Origin: Mixophyes australis
Lineage: Eukaryota; Chordata; Amphibia; Anura; Limnodynastidae
Assembly (NCBI GenBank): GCA_036250195.1
Contig: JAVHZZ010000008.1
Location: 763,001 to 827,000 of the forward strand
Length of the DNA: 64,000 nucleotides
Direction: 5' to 3'
In this document: positions 12,050 to 22,361 of the stretch, in pieces
How positions within the stretch are numbered: the stretch's first letter is position 1
Layout of the letters: the number at the start of each line of letters is the position of its first letter
Position numbers and translations under genes: made by a program
Notes under the pieces: model-generated
The model's input: only the letters and a program-made list of their open reading frames with translations
What the model was told of the DNA's origin: nothing
Database searches by the model: none

Positions 12050-12717
12050 GGGTTCCGGTAGTTTAGGACACTCTGCCTTAAAGTGGCCTAGCTCACCGCA
12101 TTCAAAACACTCCAGATTAGACAGCTTTGCACCTGGCCCTCTGTCCGTAGCAGTTTTGTCATTGGGCCCTGTAGCAAGGATTGTCAAACCTGGCTTTTGG
12201 CGCGGCAGCGGCTTTGGCACAAATGCAGGTTCTTTAGTCATTTGCTGTAGCGCACAAAACCTTTCTACCACGGTGGCAAGCTCTTCGTAAGTTTGTGGGT
12301 CTGATTGCAGAACCCACCTTTGCAAATCGCGGTTCAGCCCCCGGATGCAGTGATCAATCGCCAGAACTTCAATAATCCGAGAAGGCGAATTCTCCTCAGG
12401 CTGCAGCCATTTCTTTAAAATTTTAGAAAGCTCAGCGACTTGCGCTCTGACCGGTTTTTCTTTATCATAGCGCCATTGGTGATAGCGCTGGGCTCGGCCT
12501 GGCCCGGAAACTCCAATGCGAGCCAATATCTCAGACTTTTAGGCACGAATAATCAGAGGCCTGTTCCTCATCTAAATCCATATAAGCTCGCTTAGCTTCA
12601 CCAGTCAGGTATGGCGCCAGTCTCTCTTGTAGCATCTGACTTGTAGCATCTGCGCTTGCTGCTGTTGCTGCGCAGCGGCCACATTCACGAGGGTTCTCAG
12701 TACTTCCTCCATGTTGA
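12050..12717 (-). pseudogene. Retrotransposon gag with SCAN-like capsid and zinc knuckle
   Basis: The N-terminal part is NMEEVLRTLVNVAAA followed by a Gln run. Further on, AIDHCIRGLNRDLQRWV and DPQTYEELATVVERF resemble the C-terminal half of SCAN/Gmr1 capsids. Near 12090-12130 a CCHC knuckle reads CFECGELGHFKAEC. At least one frame change near 12530 interrupts it. The SCAN domain of vertebrate zinc-finger proteins is known to derive from Gmr1-like gag, which fits the domain order seen downstream. Confidence 0.78.
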
Positions 12718-12757
12718 CGTCTGCGCGGGTTGGGTAGCGAAACTTGCTTCCCGGAGT

Positions 12758-12775
12758 ATCCCACTCCTGACACCA
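12758..12775 (-). other. Primer-binding site, tRNA-Leu type
   Basis: The minus strand reads TGGTGTCAGGAGTGGGAT, two bases inside the LTR end. This is complementary to the 3' end of vertebrate tRNA-Leu(CAG), including CCA. It fixes the element's orientation and the inner LTR border. Confidence 0.88.
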
Positions 12776-12837
12776 CTTGTGGCAAGAGACCGCTACTGGT
12801 GAAGCACACGCGAACAACTTCTTCCTTTTTATGGTTC

Positions 12838-12843
12838 TTTATT
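12838..12843 (-). terminator. LTR poly(A) signal
   Basis: AATAAA on the minus strand, about 60 bp before the inner LTR end, is the expected polyadenylation signal of the LTR. Confidence 0.6.
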
Positions 12844-12988
12844 TTCAGGATGGTAATAATATTATGATACCGTATACTTGCACAGCAATTATGGAGACCC
12901 TATACGCTTACTATACATAGTCCAGCTCTCTGTCCAGATCAGCCAGCTAGCCCAGCATTGATCTCCCTGAACAATGAAACAAGCAGGG

Positions 12989-12995
12989 TTTTATA
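12989..12995 (-). promoter_or_regulatory. LTR TATA box
   Basis: TATAAAA on the minus strand lies about 280 bp inside the LTR and about 150 bp before its AATAAA signal. This is the expected place for the U3 core promoter. Confidence 0.6.
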
Positions 12996-13270
12996 CCTGA
13001 CACTCCTCCCACAGGCCTAGCTTGATGGGCAGGTGACACACCCACCTTCCCTTTAAAAGGAAACGCCCATCCCTGGCTCTGTTTAGACTAAGACACACCC
13101 TGTCTGTTTACTGAGAGGAAGCAGCTGTTAAATCATGTAAGTTAACACACTCCAAACTACACATATGTTTTTACCTGGTTTAATCTCCACCTAGGTGCAT
13201 AACTGTGCCAATGTTTTATTCTGTTTGTATACTTTATCTGCCTCTTGTCAGAAAAATGCCTCCCTTTGTT

Positions 13271-13273
<3 letters not shown>

Positions 13274-13312
<39 letters not shown>

Positions 13313-13362
13313 GATAGCTATATATATATATATATATGTGTATATAGATAGATAGGTAGATA

Positions 13363-13419
<57 letters not shown>

Positions 13420-13437
13420 GGATAGATAGGTAGATAG

Positions 13438-13516
<79 letters not shown>

Positions 13517-13603
13517 TAGGTAGATAGCTATATATATATATATATATATATATAGATATATATAGATATATATATATATGTATATAGATAGATAGGTAGA
13601 TAG

Positions 13604-13648
<45 letters not shown>
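13274..13648. repeat. (TA)n microsatellite with GATA-type interruptions
   Basis: Long AT dinucleotide runs are separated by repeated gatagataggtagatagc segments and one (ga)n block near 13493-13516. The tract is bounded by the LTR on one side and a Helitron-like end on the other. Translated Tyr-Ile repeats here are artefacts. Confidence 0.95.
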
Positions 13649-13650
<2 letters not shown>

Positions 13651-14297
13651 AGTTAACCCGTGCATGATACTCATGCATTCTAGTCAAATCAAGCTACTTA
13701 AGGTGTTAAAAAGGTTCTTGTCATGCATTTGGGCCATAGCCCAGGCCTCCTCAGGGGAAGAGCGTTACTTCCCGACGTAAGTGCCCTTTTTTAACGTGGT
13801 TTTGTACACATGTCACCACCTCATCATTCTTCTCCATCACCTCATCCTTCATTTTCATCGCCACATCTATCCAGATGTCTATCCAGACACAGGGATCTCT
13901 CTCAGCGGTCCTGAGTATCACACTCCTCTCACTCTGTCACCCCCGGCAACCACCAACCTCTCCCCACTGTCACCCCCGGCAACCACCAACCTCTCCCCAC
14001 TGTCACCCCCGGCAACCACCAACCACTCCCAACTGTCACTTCTCCTTCAAGAAATATATATATATATTTTTTAAATCTTTATAAACACTTTTAACAATTA
14101 ACAAATTAAATTAACAAATTAAAAACATCTTAGTATACCAAATTTCAGCCCTTTCTGAATTTTTTTTTCCACACACACTAAGAATTTAGTAGGTCAGTGT
14201 ATAACTCCGCCCAGCAGGTGGCGCTGTAGCTTGGTTTTATTTTTTCCACACACACACAGACAGACTAACACACGTCACTAGACATTTATATTATAGA
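13649..14297 (-). mobile_element. Helitron-like non-autonomous element, copy 1
   Basis: On the minus strand the element starts TCTATAATATAAATG and ends with a hairpin (tgcatga-gta-tcatgca) followed by CGGGTTAACTTG. A 5' TC, a 3' hairpin shortly before the end and no inverted repeats or target duplication suggest a Helitron. The terminal CTTG differs from the usual CTRR. It holds three tandem copies of a unit of about 38 bp with accaacctctccccactgtc. A second, shorter copy is at 32510-32911. There is no Rep/helicase frame. Confidence 0.65.
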
Positions 14298-14324
14298 TAA
14301 GTATATAGATAGATAGGTAGATAG

Positions 14325-14358
<34 letters not shown>

Positions 14359-15423
14359 CTAAGTATATAGATAGACAGGTAGATAGATATATCTTATATA
14401 TCTCAGATATGTCTTCAAATATATTATGTCAGGCTTATAACTGGCTGGATCATAACTAAAGGGTGAAATTACTAACTAGTCCAATCACACATTTATATAA
14501 ACACATTTATACGCTTGTGTCCATGTGACTGGCTCATGTGTTTTAAAGGGGACTGCTGTATATAGCTACAGTCCGATAAATATATATATATGATAATAAA
14601 TATACTATATACAAATATATATTATCTTGGCTCTTTGACTAAATGGAATATATTTGTCCAACCTTGAAGCCTGATATATATATATATTTACGCAGTTTTA
14701 ATATATGTATCTATAGTTTTAATGATTCCAAAAGTAAGTTCAAAGGCATAAAACTCAGCTTAATTCCATTACTACTTTATTCTAGGTTATGCAAAATACA
14801 AGATAAGTAAACACAATGGCAGTGATAACCCTTCTAATTATTTTTGCTCCATTAACTACATAACACAAACACAAAACTATTTCTACAAACACTGAACAAT
14901 TAATACATAGTTGCAATAATGTTATGACGGTAAATACAGAGCTAGATGTTATAGAATCTGTCATTCTGTGTCCTGGACTTCAACTCTTACTTCAAAATGT
15001 CCAATATTTATACCATACCCCCCCCCCCCCCCCTACTTCCCCTCCAAACTTCTCTAGGATATCACCACAGTATAATGCAATCTAGCCTGAGTGATTCTCC
15101 AGAGGCATAAAACTATTTGGATCATTCTGCCCCAAGGTGACAAGCATGGAGGATACGCTAAAACATGGGATGTCTTCATCACTAGTTGACTTTTATGTGT
15201 AGATAGCATCTTGTTTGGGATCACTACTCTAAATGTCAGTGACTTTTTTGGTGATAACTGATTACAATGGACAAACCCAGTTCTATTGACACCGGAGTTC
15301 TGAGTTGTTTTATCTCTATGGCTGGGAACACACTGCAGGAAAACTCTAACAATGTGATATTTATAGCAATCTTACTAGCAACTGACAAAATAAAGATGTC
15401 CCGATCAGCTGCCGATCCATGTG
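14298..15423. other. intergenic, no gene recognised
   Basis: The AT-rich sequence has a second (TA)n/GATA tract near 14300-14395 and a poly-C run at about 15019-15033. No exon or transposon end could be identified. Confidence 0.4.
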
Positions 15424-15775
15424 TACACACTGCACACCTGTGACACACTACACACTATACACATGTCACACACTACACACATGTTACACACTATACACAT
15501 GTCACACACTGCACATGTGTGACACACTATACACATGTCACACACTGCACACGTGTGACACACTATACAAATGTCACACACTGCACACGTGTGACACACT
15601 ACACACGTGTTACACACTATACACATGTCACACACTGCACACATGTGACACACTACACAAGTGTTACACACTATACACATGTCACACACTGCACACGTGT
15701 GACACACTACACAAGTGTTACACACTATACACATGTCACACACTACACACGTGTTACACACTATACACGTGTGAC
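15424..15775. repeat. CA/TG-rich minisatellite
   Basis: Irregular tandem units of cacactatacacatgt and cacactgcacacgtgtga fill this block. The units contain self-complementary cacgtg and acatgt cores and long alternating purine-pyrimidine stretches. The translated CxxC pattern on the minus strand is a by-product of the repeat, not a metal-binding protein. Confidence 0.9.
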
Positions 15776-17330
15776 ACAATTTACCTTCAGATCTGTGCTC
15801 TGTATCTGTCATAAAAGATCCTGACTCTGCACACTCCATAGAGATCTATGGACACTGCCGGTCCTGAGTGCAGACACTGCCGATCCTGAGTGCAGACACT
15901 GCCGATCCTGAGTGCAGACACTGCAGGATTGGAACAAGAATTTTAGTTCAGTTTAAATCTCGTTCAATGATATGATGGACCATAGAACAATAAATGTAGC
16001 TGCATCCACCCGTGTTTTATGGCCTAATCTCAATACCAACTATTACATACAAGGACAACTTGTTTCAGGATACACATTGACTCAATCTAGCAATCAAACA
16101 CAATATACATCTCTATGCATAAATATGTAAACTAGTTTACTTAATAATCTAACTTGTACATTCAAACTATTTCATCTACTTATTACTATTATATATATAC
16201 TATTATCTATAATATTGTATCACAAACAATTTCCCATTGTTTCTATTACCTACTAAATTATATATATATTTTTTTTTAAACAACTGCCTATATGGTAACA
16301 CCGTATCATAAACCAGATAATCTCCCCTGACCCAGAGTTATCATAAACCAGATAATCTCCTCTGTTTCAAATCTGTCAGTCACCCAGTAGAGGTGACCTG
16401 AGATATCACTGTGTCTCATAACACCACGAGCTGCCCCAGTATCTCTCAGCTATCCTGTGATACAATGTTACACTGATGTTTAACCTCAACAGCCAAATAA
16501 TTACACTTATCCTTTCATACTAATCTCTTTAAGTAGTGACAACTAATATAATAAGTGGGAGTGAATTAAGGTAATAAATATACAGTCTTTGTGATTCTGA
16601 CCGAAACATAAATTATAACAAATATACCCAAAACATTTATAAAGGATTGTCAAATCACATAAATACCTCACCAACTATAAATAGAACAGTAATGATATAA
16701 GATTAATATCAGAGCTCCCAATAGTTTTTAATATTCATCGTTTATTTATCACTTGTCAACTTTCACTATTATTTTGCTGGTTTTAATAAGTTATACATTT
16801 TAAAGACATTAATAAGATTGATTTTAATACTAAGAGTCATATAATCTTCTTTCCAATATTGTCTATTTAAGGCTGTAAGTTCTCTACAATAAACCCTAAT
16901 TCCTGATTTCTTATATCACAGAATCACCAAGAATGTGAGGGGTCTGTTTTTGTATGTAGCTTTTACGACCCGTGCCATAATTTGGTATTGGGCACTCTCT
17001 ATCCATAAATACCTCCTGGGTAGAGCAGAAAAGTTTAGAAACCAAATCAAAGAGATACAGTAATTTAGTCTCCCCCTTTTCAGCTGGACACAGAGTTCAT
17101 CTGAGCCACACCACCTAATACTATGAATGAATTCACAAACACATATTTGTAGATTTATATGACTAGTAATTAGCTTGTATATGACTCCTCCCAGTTCTAG
17201 AGGGTGGCAGGGAAACTGTTACCACATGAGGATTTTCCCTGCTCTCCGAACACAATGCTGTCGCTCTGATAGTCTGTCTGTGTTACCATGTTGCTCCCTT
17301 CTCTGTGCTGGAGGGTCTGCCCCACATGGG
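15776..17330. other. intergenic, no gene recognised
   Basis: Small direct repeats occur at 15860-15925 (cactgccgatcctgagtgcag, three times) and 16307-16360 (ataaaccagataatctcc, twice). Otherwise this is AT-rich DNA without recognisable genes. Confidence 0.4.
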
Positions 17331-17606
17331 TCATTTGATTTTCCTGTGGTGTGTGAGCCATGTACACTTCTGGCCACACCCACAGCGTTGTACTCTATCC
17401 AGGGTCCAAGCCATCACCTCTGATGCTGACTGGATCAAAACAAGATATTCTACCTCTTTGGGCAGCAGTTTACGGCTGAGGTTATTAAGGTAATTCCTCA
17501 CCTTGCCGATCTCTTCAATCCATGGAGACACAGTGGGGATTATCAGCCTCAGCCCCCTGGTCTGCCCTAGGGCTGCTGAGAGGGGTAGGTGACCCTGTGT
17601 TATCAA
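17331..17606 (-). other. Unrecognised 91-codon open frame
   Basis: A minus-strand open frame with non-repetitive, protein-like composition (IGKVRNYLNNLSRKLLPKE and VEYLVLIQ) abuts the 137-bp tandem array. I do not recognise the family. It might be a fragment of a retroelement or chance. No splice context or homology could be assigned. Confidence 0.25.
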
Positions 17607-17995
17607 TTACCAGCACACTAGGCTTTCCTGTACGTAGCAATGTCCCTGTACTGGCAGGCTCTATACCCCTATGCCACTCAGAGCCTCTGCCCCTGATCTG
17701 CCCTAGGGCTGCTGAGAGGGGTAGGTGACCCTGTGTTATCTATTACCAGCACACTAGGCTTTCCTGTACGTAGCAATGTCCCTGTACTGGCAGGCTCTAT
17801 ACCCCTATGCCACTCAGGGCCTCTGCCCCTTGGTCTGCCCTAGGGCTGCTGAGAGGGGTAGGTGACCCTGTGTTATCTATTACCAGCACACTAGGCTTTC
17901 CTGTACGTAGCAATGTCCCTGTACTGGCAGGCTCTATACCCCTATGCCACTCAGAGCCTCTGCCCCCTGGTCTGTCCTAGGACTGCTGAGAGGGT
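17562..17995. repeat. ~137-bp tandem repeat, about 3.2 copies
   Basis: Units starting ctgccctagggctgctgag occur at 17562, 17698, 17835 and 17972 (136, 137, 137 bp apart). They are almost identical to one another, which suggests a recent expansion. Confidence 0.92.
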
Positions 17996-18227
17996 TCTAT
18001 GAAAAAAGCTCACATTAAAGAAAACCTGCAGGAAAATTGTTTACAGAAAAAACCCTACTGACATAAATGGCACCATATAGTAATTTTATATTACTATATA
18101 TTAATTTATTGTTTTATTAAAGTGGCCTGTATATGAAAAGGGCTCTAATGCTCAAGTGTGAATGTTTGTAAAGTAAATACAGTTTTTTTAGGTTTTTATT
18201 AATAAACATTATTGAGAACAGATATTT

Positions 18228-18232
<5 letters not shown>

Positions 18233-18285
<53 letters not shown>
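18233..18285. repeat. (TA)n microsatellite
   Basis: An uninterrupted AT dinucleotide run in AT-rich sequence. Confidence 0.95.
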
Positions 18286-18288
<3 letters not shown>

Positions 18289-18505
18289 GTAATTTTTATT
18301 GTATTATATATCACCTAGAGATAAATATATGAATCCAAGATTTTGAGTTTGCTTTACAATTCAGCATTTATTATAGTTTTTCAGGCAAGATACAGAATTC
18401 ACATACATGATAATATACTCCCATAGCTATAATTATACTGATATTGCTTTGCACTCCTAACTTTATGACATTGTCAAGACAAAACTATGCACAAACCAGC
18501 TATAA

Positions 18506-18506
<1 letters not shown>

Positions 18507-18561
<55 letters not shown>
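18507..18561. repeat. (TA)n microsatellite
   Basis: An uninterrupted AT dinucleotide run. Confidence 0.95.
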
Positions 18562-18563
<2 letters not shown>

Positions 18564-20129
18564 CTGTCTTATATCTGTGCTCAGGTGGTAATTTCTATAT
18601 CTCTTGAAACTCTGCATCCTGACATTGTCTTTTCCTTATGTATCTCAATGAAGCACCGAGGATGTAGAATGGGGATGTAGATACACGAGAATTGCCTGCT
18701 CTCCGGGAGTGAAGGAAGTCTCCTGTATGGATCTAAGTTTTACATGTAGCGGGGTCACGTGAATATGATGGGCCTGATTCATTAAGGAATGTAAACCCAT
18801 TTGCGTGGCGTATTTTGCATTTTTTCACTCTGCGTGAACATTCGCCAAAGAGCGCAATTCATGTTTGTAAGTAAATTCCGACAGCCTACGACTTGTAGGG
18901 CAGAATGGTGGGTGGGATTTGGGGTATGCTTGTAGTCAGTGTACAGTGCGGGCGCGCCAATTTTGAGGGCACGAAGCAGCGTCTGATTCAAGCTTTGGGC
19001 ATCTCTTCATCTGTATCACTTGTACGAGCTGCAGGGCTAGTGATAACGGTCGCGTGTACTGCTAGAACATGTGTTTGCAATCAAGAGCAACACTAAAATT
19101 CATTATATGTAAAGGAGACATTACTAACATCCTGATAAATGTATTTCATTGAACAGAAGAAAATGAGAAAAAACAACTTTTTTAGGTTTCTTCATTAATG
19201 ACATTTAACAGGTGACAATAATTTAATTTTGTGTGTGTCGGGGCGGACTTAGTCTTTATTTTTAGGGGTGGCGATTTAGCATAATCATGCCCTTCCCTTA
19301 TACTGATTGGCCGTCCAGGTTGGCCCTGCCCCCTTCTGTTTTGATCAGTGGCGTCTTGGAGAAATTTAGTTCGGTTTGTGCTGCTGGGGGGGAGATCACC
19401 CCGCTGGATCCGCCACTGATGTGCATGTGTGTTCTGCTGGGACTATTCCACATAGGTATTGTACATATCCAGCAGAGTGTTGAGTCTGTCTCACTATGGC
19501 AAGTGCCTTATATCCAAGAAACGTTTCCGATCCCCTTGTACCTGATACAAACGTGTGTATGCCCGAATTCCGTTAGTTTTGAATTCCTTACTGAACCAGG
19601 TGCGGTATATATATCCCCAGGTGTTGGAGGGATTAGTGAGCCTTATGTTCACTGGTTATCTCTATTCATATAGCAATCTGCTGCTCAGTCCTCCATTGTT
19701 CCCTGTGATCACTTAGCGCTGCGTGAAATCAGTGATACAACTTTTGTTGCTCTTCCTGTGTCTGCACCAGAATCAGATTGTGTGATGTGAAAGCTGCTGT
19801 TTGGCAAATTTGTGGCTTTTTGCAATATATTTTTAGAACAGGAAAATGGAAGAAAGTTATTGAAAAACTGCATTGTGCACCAGCAGCAAAGTCTCTGGGG
19901 ACGGTCCGTGCATTGTTGTAATGTGTCAGCATTCCTGTTATTATACAGTATACATAGCCCAGGCTAGCTCTGCCCCCTGGTGGACACAACACAACCTGTG
20001 CAGGATGATGTCACAGAAAGAACTACAATCTCCATCATACTCTGAGGTCCCCAATAGGAATGCAAAAGAGGACTCCTGGGGCAGCAATTTAAGCGTCATT
20101 TCAGGGAAGTGGCCTATTGCTTCTGAAGT
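18562..20129. other. intergenic with possible MITE fragments
   Basis: The sequence gggcctgattcattaagg at about 18771 resembles a common MITE end, but I found no matching second end. At 19238-19422, cggggcggac and ggatccgccactg form a weak hAT-like inverted pair without a clear target duplication. No gene was recognised. Confidence 0.35.
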
Positions 20130-20440
20130 ATCATGTACCACCCGCATGGTGAGGAGCTTACAATCTAGTGGGAGAAGGGCGCAGCTGAGTGAAGGTTGTG
20201 ATAGTAGTGACAGTGCAGGTTCTAGATTTAGGGAGAAGGGTTTTCAGAGCACCTTTGGCTGGGGGAGAGTCTCATGGAACGTGGTAGGGGATTCCACAGA
20301 TAGTGGCAGCATGAGAGAAGTCTTGTAGGCAGGAGGTGAGATGTGGGTATTAGAGCCGCAAGTAGAGGGTGAGGTTGAGTATTATTCCTCTTCTCATAGT
20401 TCTGCCACCGGTCCCTGAGAAAAGCAGCGTTTACAGAGCG
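20130..20440 (-). repeat. L2-type LINE 3' fragment (diverged)
   Basis: The segment aligns by eye with the LINE at 2205-2906. It has gcttacaatctagtggg, then gggttttcagagcacctt, then ggggattccaca and a gtcttgtaggcaggagg block in the same order. It is degenerate, with no useful open frame. Confidence 0.55.
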
Positions 20441-21064
20441 GGAAGCAAACAACCCCTCTGTGACTGGATTGGTGTTAAGTACAACGTGCTACTTTTTGAT
20501 TCCTTGTTGCAAAAGAAATAACCAGAAAACACTATCAGAATCCTATTACAGCTGCTAAATAAGATGCTGTACCTGAAAACAGGTAACGGACGGCCAAAGA
20601 AGTGACTGAGGGGAACAAATAAGGCTGGAGTGGGCCACACACAGACCCCAAAACACCAGTTTTCAATGTCTGACATATATTACATGGAAACATATCAAGA
20701 TTACCGGTCATTTAATAATCTTTGGTGAGTGTGACATTATGCTTTGTATCTGTACAATTGTAATCATTATTAGCACCATTACTATTATCATAAAATCAGA
20801 ATAAAATTATTCCTGCCTGATACCGTGGCTCTGCATGGTATGGTTGGCCAGTGGTGGTGGCTGACCAGGATAGTTGGCATAGGGAGTGGGGGGACTGTGG
20901 TATGGTAGGAATGGGTGGCAGGGGGCTGTCTGTTGGGACGGAGAGCTTATTAAGATGGTGAGTGTGGGAGGGGGGGTTATCATTTTGGGACACCTACCTA
21001 AAAACATCATTTGCCGCACAACCTCACTGGATACAGTATGGGGGCTTGATATTAGTAGGGCAGG
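20441..21064. other. intergenic, no gene recognised
   Basis: This is ordinary sequence before the minisatellite. No repeat end or exon was identified. Confidence 0.4.
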
Positions 21065-22122
21065 TTGGTATGAATAGGGGCTCAGTATTAGTAGGGGGTT
21101 CAGTATTAGTAGGGGGCTCGGTATTAGAAGGGGCTCAGTATGAGTAGGGGTCTCGGTATTAGTTGCTGGCTCAGTATTAGTAGGTGGCTCAGTATTACTA
21201 GGGGGCTCAGTATTAGTAGGTGGCTCGGTATTAGTAGGTGGCTCGGTATTAGTAGGGGGCTCGGTATTAGTAGGGGGCTCGGTATTAGAAGGGGCTCAGT
21301 ATGAGTAGGGGTCTCGGTATTAATGGGGGTTTGGTATTAGTTACTGGCTCAGTATTAGTAGGGGTTCAGTATTAGTAGGGGCTCAGTATTAGTAGGGGCT
21401 CAGTATTAGTAGGGGCTCAGTATTAGTGGGGGCTCAGTATTACTAGGGGGCTCAGTATTAGTAGGGGCTCAGTATTAGTAGGGGTTCAGTATTAGTAGGG
21501 GCTCAGTATTAGTAGGGGCTCAGTATTAGTAGGGGCTCAGTATTACTAGGGGGCTCAGTATTAGTAGGTGGCTCAGTGTTAGTAGGGGGTTCAGTATTAG
21601 TAGGGGGCTCGGTATTAGAAGGGGCTCAGTATGAGTAGGGGTCTCGGTATTAGTGGGGGCTTGGTATTAGTTGCTGGCTCAGTATTAGTAGGTGGCTCAG
21701 TATTACTAGGGGGCTGAGTATTAGTAGGTGGCTCGGTATTAGTAGGTGGCTCGGTATTAGTAGGGGGCTCGGTATTAGTAGGGGGCTCGGTATTAGAAGG
21801 GGCTCAGTATGAGTAGGGGTCTCGGTATTAGTGGGGGCTTGGTATTAGTTGCTGGCTCAGTATTAGTAGGGGCTCAGTATTACTAGGGGGCTCAGTATTA
21901 GTAGGTGGCTCGGTATTAGTAGGGGGCTCGGTATTAGTAGGGGGCTCGGTATTAGAAGGGGCTCAGTATGAGTAGGGGTCTCGGTATTAATGGGGGTTTG
22001 GTATTAGTTACTGGCTCAGTATTAGTAGGGGTTCAGTATTAGTAGGGGCTCAGTATTAGTAGGGGCTCAGTATTAGTAGGGGCTCAGTATTAGTAGGGGC
22101 TCAGTATTAGTAGGGGGTTTTA
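21065..22122. repeat. 17-18-bp minisatellite downstream of gene B
   Basis: About 60 units of the form gggctcagtattagtag, with variants gggctcggtattag and ggcttggtattag, fill just over 1 kb. The variants recur in the same order in larger blocks, for example the ggtctcggtatta plus gttgctggctc or gttactggctc group at about 21147, 21310, 21640, 21818 and 21978. This indicates higher-order duplication. The array starts about 110 bp beyond the gene B stop codon, so it may lie in the 3' UTR. Confidence 0.93.
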
Positions 22123-22232
22123 GTACCTAATAATCTGGACCACTGGGAGCATTTTAAGGAAGGCACGTTTAGGAGTAATCTGTTCCCCAGTCATCAGCCC
22201 CATCCCTCTTTGTATAGATGGGTTTGTAGCCA

Positions 22233-22361
22233 TCATGGGTGGTGTTCGCGGCCACGGGTCACGGTCTCCACTTCTTTCATTAGGCGGAGACACTGTTCCT
22301 CTTGCCACTGTAGTGCTACACACTGCACAGAGACAGGCAGCCCGACCCCTCCTTCTACTCC
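22233..22361 (-). CDS. faah: faah B exon 15 (last)
   Basis: After acceptor ctttcag the exon encodes 42 residues and a TGA (22233-22235). It contains VGLPVSVQCVALQWQEEQ and LRLMKEVE, the conserved FAAH C-terminus. The length (129 nt) equals gene A's last exon. Confidence 0.93.
   Translation of the reverse strand, partial: GVEGGVGLPVSVQCVALQWQEEQCLRLMKEVETVTRGREHHP

Larger units (their letters stand above)
9945..13273 (-). mobile_element. Truncated Gmr1-like Ty3/gypsy LTR retrotransposon
   Basis: Reading from high to low coordinate, the element has a 5' LTR (12778-13273), a primer-binding site, gag with a SCAN-like capsid segment and a zinc knuckle, an aspartic protease, an integrase, and then the beginning of reverse transcriptase, where it breaks off near 9945. 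Integrase lies before RT, which is the Gmr1-type order rather than the usual Ty3/gypsy order. The rest of RT, RNase H and the 3' LTR are missing. Gag carries frame changes and integrase an in-frame stop, so the copy is dead. The LTR side is inserted in a (TA)n tract. Confidence 0.88.
12778..13273 (-). repeat. 5' LTR of the Gmr1-like element
   Basis: The 496-bp segment begins TGTAACAAAGG and ends CCACA on the minus strand. It contains a TATAAAA box (12989-12995) and downstream an AATAAA signal (12838-12843), giving a plausible U3-R-U5 order. The outer border adjoins (TA)n, so the target duplication cannot be read. No second LTR was found in the window. Confidence 0.85.

Noticed and set aside
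13269..13649. Tyr-Ile repeat frame
   Set aside because: Direct translation of an AT-dinucleotide tract.
15405..15839. Cys-rich minus-strand frame resembling a metallothionein
   Set aside because: The CxxC pattern comes from a cacacg/cacact minisatellite and is mirrored by Thr/His repeats on the other strand.
19238..19422. hAT-type element bounded by cggggcggac and ggatccgccactg
   Set aside because: The ends are weakly matched and no 8-bp duplication could be read; kept only as a note.
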